From NCBI GenBank assembly GCA_947683625.1, contig CANTUR010001074.1, positions 124,001 through 188,000 on the forward strand: DNA of 64,000 nucleotides, read 5' to 3'. How positions within the stretch are numbered: position 1 is the first letter of the stretch; the number at the start of each line of letters is the position of its first letter. The position numbers and the translations under genes are program-made. The notes under the pieces were generated by a model. That model searched no databases. It saw only the letters and a program-made list of their open reading frames with translations, and had not been told where the DNA came from. Below, piece after piece: positions 57,231 to 64,000 of the stretch. The stretch comes from Mallotus nudiflorus (Eukaryota > Streptophyta > Magnoliopsida > Malpighiales > Euphorbiaceae).

Positions 57231-57715
57231 AGTTGTAAATAAGTTAAACTGTTCACAAAGAAACTGTTCGTACTCGACCTGATAAAAGTTCATTCGAACT
57301 TTTATATTAAAACTCGTTTGATAAATAAATTAAGTTCAAAATATGTAAAGTTCGATTTATAAAATTCACAAATAAATTTGAATAAAAGGTTACAAACTAA
57401 TTTGTAATTTTTATGTATTAATTATTGAATTCTAAATTTTAAATGTACAAATTTTTATTCATAATAAATCTAAATTATATGTTAAAAATATATTATTATA
57501 ATAAAATTATTATTTTATTATAATTTATTTAGTAAATAATTTATTTTAATAATAAATAATTTTAATTTATAATTTATATCTGTAAAAATATTTTTTAGCT
57601 CGTTTAGGTTCATTTGATTTTACGAACATCAAGTGGCTAAATAAATTTGACTCGATTATGAATGAATCAACTTTAAATTATTTAAAGTTTGGCTAAGTTT
57701 GATTTATTTACATCC
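57231..57715. mobile_element. Non-autonomous hAT-like MITE
   Basis: Terminal inverted repeats agttgtaaataagttaaact (57231-57250) and aagtttgatttatttacatc (57695-57714) match when one is reversed and complemented. The inside has inverted text of the 'aagttcgatttataaaattcac / gctcgtttaggttcatttg' kind common to plant MITEs. No clear 8-bp target duplication. No transposase. Confidence 0.65.
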
Positions 57716-57808
57716 TACGTTTAATATGAAATCCCATATATAATTTTTCATTTGTTCCAATTTAATTGACATTTAAGAATTATAAACTTAGATTAAGGAA
57801 TATAATTA

Positions 57809-57846
<38 letters not shown>

Positions 57847-60800
57847 CCCTTATACTAATAATTCTCTCAACTAATTATTATTTTTATATATTCCAAAAAG
57901 TAGTGTATTTATTCTATTAAATAAAAATATGATATGAAAAAAATAGTTAAAATATATGGGTAATTAAAAATATCAAATAAATTAAAATAAAAAATCCAAT
58001 CTAAAACAAGATTAATATGAAATAAGGGAGTAATAGCTAAAAATAAAAAAATATATATTAACAACCAAGATGTAATCTCTATATTCAAATTAGAAATTAA
58101 AAAGAAATGGTATAGTTCTCTGAGTTTACACAAGAAATTTTAAAATAATGCAATTTTTTCCACTTGTAAAATTGTTGGGATGCCACACAGAACAATCATG
58201 TGGGTGCACTTTCAACTCGCAGCTAGCCCACAGAATCATCATAACTTATAAATTAAGACTACTTTTTTCTTTTTTTTTTCGAACAACATAAATTAAGACT
58301 ACTTAATCCTATTCCAAATTAAGATTTTAATTAAATAAAATTTTAATAATTAATGCACACTTAACCACAATAAAGACAATGGAATGGCATAATGAGTGTC
58401 ACATGCATCACTTTTAATGAGTATATATTTGCTTTGAGTGGCCATTTCATTCTAGTGATTAAATTTAAAAAATACATTCATTAATCCCTCTCTTTTTTCC
58501 CATTGGTTCAAGAACGAAGGAAGGTAATTAGAATGGACCACTCTTTTTATAATAACCAATAATTACTGCCTCTCCATTAAGTAAGACAGAGTGAGAGTTT
58601 AATTAATTAATATTTTTTTTGCCTTCTCTTTTTGACTTCTTCAAAGTCAGTCACTCCTCCCTTAAATTTGGCATATTACTTGAAAATATAATATATATGT
58701 AAAAGTTTATATATATATTTTTGTAAATTAACGTGTAATTAAGAATTATTTTTTCTTTTTTTAAAAAATATTATGAAATATAAAGTTCAATTTTTATCAT
58801 TATCAATTTAGAAGGAAGAATTGCCTCCTAATATGACCTCTTTATTAACTAATTTTTTTTTTATTTATTTCAAATATTTTATACTTCATTATTAAATTTA
58901 TAATATATTGTTAAAAGTTATAGTTAAATAAGAAAAATTCATGGCGTTAAAAATCATAAGCATAAAGGTAAAAAATTTTATGTATTCCAAAAAGAATTAT
59001 AATATTAATAGCTATTTAATTTTATTAATTAAATATAAAAAATTCAAAATATATGTGGTAAATTTAATATTTTTGAAATGGATAAAAATCTATATATTGT
59101 AGTGTTTGCACTCCTATCTATGCTAATTGGATGTACAATTTTGTTCAACTTTCTTTATGGGAAGTTTAACCACCGACTCCTAACTTTGCACCTAATGTCT
59201 AACAACTTCATTACATATGTTTGTTTTGATTAATGTTGTATTGTCAACAAGCAATTAATCTTATAGGATGCAAATCACTTTCTTGATGATGAAAATGCCT
59301 GTAATTTCTTTATTGTTATGTTCAAGAAGCTGTTTGTGCAAGAAATTTAGGAACCCCATATGACCAAGAAATTAAGAAAATGTCCCCATTATCTTTGGTC
59401 ACTAATCTAATTTTGCGTGTCCTATTATAATCCTAGTTCTAAGGAATCTTTACTTTATATTCTAATGGGGTCAAAGCTGCATAATCCTTAAGTTTAGGGT
59501 CCATGTATAAGCATATGTCTTACTTTTTCTTTAGGACTATGACTTTCCCATTTGGTGATTAGAGCCTCTTTTGTCTTAGAAAATACGTTTTAAGACTTAG
59601 GCACCCATTTGTTTAGGTGATCATTATTAGTTAGGGCATCTAATGGCGCCTCCAATAAGTCTATCCTTAGAAGGAGGATAATTATGTAAATATATATGTG
59701 TGTTTTTAAATCTATAGAGATGTAGGTAAAAAAGAAAATCAATCTATCTATAATTTTTTAACACTTTAAAATTAGTCTTTTATCATTAAATTATTCCAAT
59801 GAATGATAATTGCAATAACTCTTTATAAATTTTTTAGTTTTATATATGTACATGTAATAAGTCACAATATTATAAAATATATATTTTTTAATTTTATCTT
59901 TGTCTCTATATATAGAGACTCTATTAATTAGAAGGGTGTATTTTTTTATCATTTTACAAGATTTCAATAGCACTGTTACTGTCACAACTCGCGACATCAA
60001 TCATTTTTTTTAATTTTATATATCAATTATTGTGTACTAATGTCTTCATACTATGAACTTCAATTATTTTAGAGTCAAATCAAGTTGACCTCATCAATGA
60101 TAAAAAAATTTCAATATTTATTTTTAATACGTAAAATTCCAACTTAATATACACCTAAGAAATATTAATAAACTATTCTTAACTTTTTTAAAAATAAATA
60201 TGCCATAACTCCACCAAACAATTAATTTAAAGAAGTTGACCGGATATTTGTAACAATGATACCATTTTCATTTGAATGGAATATATGCGTTAAATAAAAA
60301 TTTCAAATTGTAAGAATACAAATATAATCCTACCATAATAAGTATTGTCACTTCTTCTTCATTCTTCATGAATCATAATGTTGAGAACAATCAGATGGTT
60401 GAGATCATTTACAGAAATCATTCAATTGGATTAAATGATCCACCACCGTGTACTAGATGAATAGGTGAGTATGCTAAACTAGTATGAGTCACTAATGGCA
60501 AAAAAAGAAAATAATAATAATAACTAGCTTCCTTAAATTCTATAGTTGCTCAATTACATGCACCATAAATACATATATATAAAGAGTGGCTGAAATTTAT
60601 TTAACTTCAGGTTACATCATATTGATGCAATCCTAGCTTCTTTAAATAGAATGTCTCACCTTATATTCCATAATGTCTTCTGTATTTTTCCCCCCGCACT
60701 TTGATTTTGTTGTTTATGGAATCATGCATTATTTTTTTTCAAGTGGCCTTCTGTCAGGTAGCTAATCTCTCTCTTTTTTATTTTTTCCCTTAAACTAGGG

Positions 60801-62029
60801 TAAAGAATGTGATTTTTATCTCTTTTTTCGAACAACAATGGATTTTCATATATTAAACAATGGTACATATTAGAGGTGCCAGTACATTTTGAAAGGCCAA
60901 AACATTTTTACATTTTGATTGGCGGATATTAGAGATAAGTTCAGGACTATTTTTACTCAATTTTAGAAAAACCCTAATACGTTGTTGAGAGAAAAATAAA
61001 CGCAGTCTTCTGAAATCATTAATGACGCCACTATAATTAAAATTTAGAGCTTTTTATTAATGGAAATTTCTTGCTTGAAGCTGCTCATCCTTTGTTTGGA
61101 CCAAATCTTTATCCCTAGTCCAAGGAATCAACAGTTCAAGCGGATCCGGCTTGTTGCAGTACACCAAGCTGCTGCTCCATGTGGCCTAGTTTATCTCTCT
61201 TCCAGTATTTTTATTATGTATTAATTTATATTTTTCCTAGTTACATATTAATTAATAAAATAAATGATATTTTGTGCTATGTAAAAAAAATATATATATA
61301 TATATATAACACATATATATATTGAATGCGACCATTTATTAGAAATCCATCAACTCATTTATTATAAAAATTTTACCAACTGGAGTGATATCCATGCAAG
61401 AACCCATTAAACATAAAATGTGGCTACTATAAATAAACAAGTACTTATATTGCAGCAGGAATTAGACAGGTGCCCGTGGGCAAAGGCAAATCAAATAAGA
61501 GAAGAAGACTTGTGCCTTTGGATCATTCGTCAGGAAAGCATGGACTTCCAGGGAAGAGAAGACCCCAGTTGCTCAGTACGACCATAAATGCATACATATA
61601 TACACATGCATGATAGTAGAGAAAGATGGCAAAAACCCATTAAAGAACTTCAAAAATAGTTCATACCCTTTCAGTTTTAGTTTAAGATAATTTCACTGAA
61701 ATAATTAAAGAGAATATATTAGCAAAGAAAAAAAAAACTTCTACTTAAAGGAATTTGTAATGTCAGAAATGTCAGCCTTTGCTTTATTGCATTCTATTGT
61801 ATTCCATTCGATGCCTAAAACTTAAAACTACAAAGGCATATGATTAAAGCTACCTCACTCTTCTCTTCTGTCTTCTCCTGACCTCTAAAAATAGCTTCAT
61901 TTAGCTGAACTTTAACAGCGTTCAGGAATATATAGATAACTTGGAAAAATAAACAAAAATAAATAAATAAAGAATTTCAGTTTTTGAGGGATTTTAAAGA
62001 AATAAACTAATTTGATGTAAATTTTTTTC
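57716..62029. other. AT-rich intergenic DNA with a GC-richer island at 61060-61610
   Basis: Contains AT microsatellites (57817-57844; 61291-61309), a duplicated aaattaagactactt (58250 and 58290) and long poly-T. At 61060 an ATG opens a 54-codon frame (MEISCLKLLILCLDQIFIPS) in unusually mixed-composition DNA. A second such block at 61457-61610 follows an acceptor-like attgcag (GIRQVPVGKGKSNKRRRL). No firm gene call. Confidence 0.35.
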
Positions 62030-63068
62030 AAGATACTTAAATTTATTGGCTTTTTATCTTTAAACTCATAAAATTTTATTTTATATATTTAGGTCTTTAA
62101 AATTCATGGATCTGAAATTTTAAATCTTTTATCAAATTTTTAATACAAATTATTTCCTTTTAGTTTCTAAAGTTTTATATTTCTAATATTCATATTATTT
62201 TTTACATTTTACATTTATATTACTTTTAAAATCTTTTCACTGGTAAAGAATAAATAAATTTATTTTAATTTCTAATATTTTAAATTATTATATACATATT
62301 TAAATAATTTTAAATTTTAAAAATAAATAAACAATTAATCCAATTATGCTAAATTTTTTAAAAAATTTATAACAATGATACTATTTTTCACAATATTTTA
62401 AATTATTGTAAATAAATTTTTATAATATAAACTTTTTTCATCTACCCAAAAAACATGATAAAAAAAATGAAGGTAAAAATAATGGTTATAAAAGTGTGAG
62501 TTGGTTGAAAAATTTATCACCATTTTTTTGGTGATACACATATATGTATTGGTATCTACTATTTATAAAAGTTATATTATAAGAAATTATTCACAATAAT
62601 TTAATTGAAATTTTGTAAATGTATTGAAAATATAAAATTTAAATTTTGAAGAATTATAAAATATATTTTTTATCATAAACTCTTTTAATTATGGTGTTAT
62701 TTTTCATCATAATATTTTATTTTGAAAAAAAATATTTTTATTATAATTTTTTTAATCTTAACATTAACTTGTTTATTTATTTTTAAAATTTAAAATTATC
62801 TAAAAATGTATATAAATTTATATTTTTAATTTTAAATATTAGAAATTAAAATAAGTAAATTTATTTTTAACCAGTGAAAAAATTTTAAAAATGATATAAG
62901 CATTACAAGGTAAAAAATAGTATAAATGTTAGAAATATAACATTTTAAGGACTAAAAAGAAACAATTTTTATTAAAAAATTGACAGAAAAGTGAAGTTCA
63001 TGACTTTAGATATACAAAGTAAAATTTTAGGGATCTAAAATTAAAAAGTTGACAAATTTAGGTACCTT
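62030..63068. mobile_element. Foldback MITE with long terminal inverted repeats, copy 2 (full length)
   Basis: Outer ends aagatacttaaattt (62030-62044) and aaatttaggtacctt (63054-63068) are inverted copies. The arms continue inward for about 250 bp with high match (gttttatatttctaatattc against gttagaaatataacatttta). The full sequence parallels copy 1 at 36914-37900. No transposase or clear target duplication. Confidence 0.8.
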
Positions 63069-64000
63069 AATACGTATTCAAAATTAAAAGGAATCCCAAG
63101 ATTTGCATAAGATTTCCTTACTTTTTTTTTTTGGAATCTCACTTAAATAAATTTTTTCTTTCTTATGGAATTCTAATTATGTGAGCTCATCATGAATATG
63201 TTTTTTCTATGTGGGTTCTTAGGACAAGGATAGTTGAAGATTGTAAGGATCATAGCTGTTTGGACTGACATAAAAGTGGCAATTCAAACTTTAGGATTTT
63301 TATTTTAGTAGGATGTTTGATTAAGCTTAATTTAATATATATATATATATATATATACACACAAAGGACAATATATAAACCCTAACATTATGTTTAATTA
63401 GCAGCCTTTATTAATGTTAGCAAAAAGCCGCCAAATCCAGCCACCCTATTGACAAATTTAGCTAGAGTGACACTTTTTACCAACAATTTCAAGATTGTAT
63501 AATTAATCATACTATACTATACTAATAACAAATGGTAATTAAATAAATGTATATTGTAATTACTATGAAAAATCTTTCAAAATTAGTAAGAGTGGATGCA
63601 TGCTCTTTTAACAATTTTTTATAAATAATTGAATTCGTAGTGAAAAAATAATTAAGCAGTAATTTTTATCTACAAACATTTTAACATATAAAATTTAAAT
63701 GCAAACTTATATTAATAAAATAGAGTTCTAATGGTCATTTCTGTAAAGTATCAGATGATAATATAACGAGTTATGTGAGCATGCATTTTAATGTGATAAA
63801 TTTCGAGTATAAACACCAAATTTCTTTTTTTCTTTTTTAAAAAAAAAAGATAGAAAGAAAGAATCACTAAGGTGGCTAAGAAGCGAGAGGATCACATGAG
63901 AAAGGCAGTGTGACAGAAAGAGAGCATGCAATTGCAAAGGTAGTGCCTGGTTGAATGTGATACAATTTTTTTCTTCCCCTTTAGCTCTCTTACAGTAATC
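63069..64000. other. AT-rich DNA to the right edge
   Basis: AT microsatellite at 63337-63357. A purine-rich block at 63850-63960 includes a string loosely like miR156 (see rejected items). No gene supported. Confidence 0.45.

Noticed and set aside
59285..59340. gttcaagaagctgtttgtg, loosely like the miR396 passenger strand
   Set aside because: It has an internal base missing and no matching second arm nearby.
63911..63929. miR156-like string tgacagaaagagagcatgc with gctctctta near the right edge
   Set aside because: It lacks bases found in known miR156/157 family members, and the downstream arm pairs over only about seven bases before the window ends.

Overview
The window is nuclear DNA of a flowering plant, probably a eudicot: very AT-rich, full of AT microsatellites, and dominated by decayed Ty3/gypsy LTR retrotransposons. 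I found no intact host gene, tRNA, rRNA or CRISPR array. Almost every real protein signal belongs to a retroelement or to a gene carried inside one.

Layout. Positions 1-36097 are a nest of at least four LTR elements. Element B (1170-12473, with a perfect 5-bp target duplication) sits in the leader of element A (from before position 1 to 28185). A sits inside the gag of a minus-strand element D (28186-31145 visible). D sits inside a minus-strand element E (31146-36097 visible). Positions 36098-47371 are AT-rich intergenic DNA with a foldback MITE, local duplications and a near-perfect hairpin. Element F, a separate Ty3/gypsy element, occupies 47372-56750. Positions 56751-64000 are AT-rich DNA with a hAT-like MITE and a second copy of the foldback MITE.

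A and F have the gag-PR-RT-RNaseH-archaeal type RNaseH-IN order typical of the Tat/Ogre lineage. A also has a tRNA-Arg-type primer site and a minisatellite-bearing 3' untranslated region. Both are dead: stops, frameshifts, altered RT YxDD boxes, and the same Glu-to-Lys change at the integrase catalytic Glu. B has similar leader and gag sequence but no protease or pol, so it looks like a non-autonomous companion. E carries only a gag here; D only the N-terminal part of one.

The most interesting content is cargo. A, B and F each carry, between the sense genes and the 3' LTR, a different gene-like region on the antisense strand with plant-type GT-AG introns: a plant-mobile-domain (MAIN/MAIL-like) gene in A, a coiled-coil protein gene in F, and an unrecognised spliced gene in B. 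Each is followed by its own tandem-repeat array just upstream of the 3' LTR. Antisense orientation would let introns survive retrotransposition, because they are not spliced from the element's genomic RNA. Antisense extra ORFs and 3'UTR satellites are known for Tat elements; three different cargos in one window, one unidentified, is what I would follow up.
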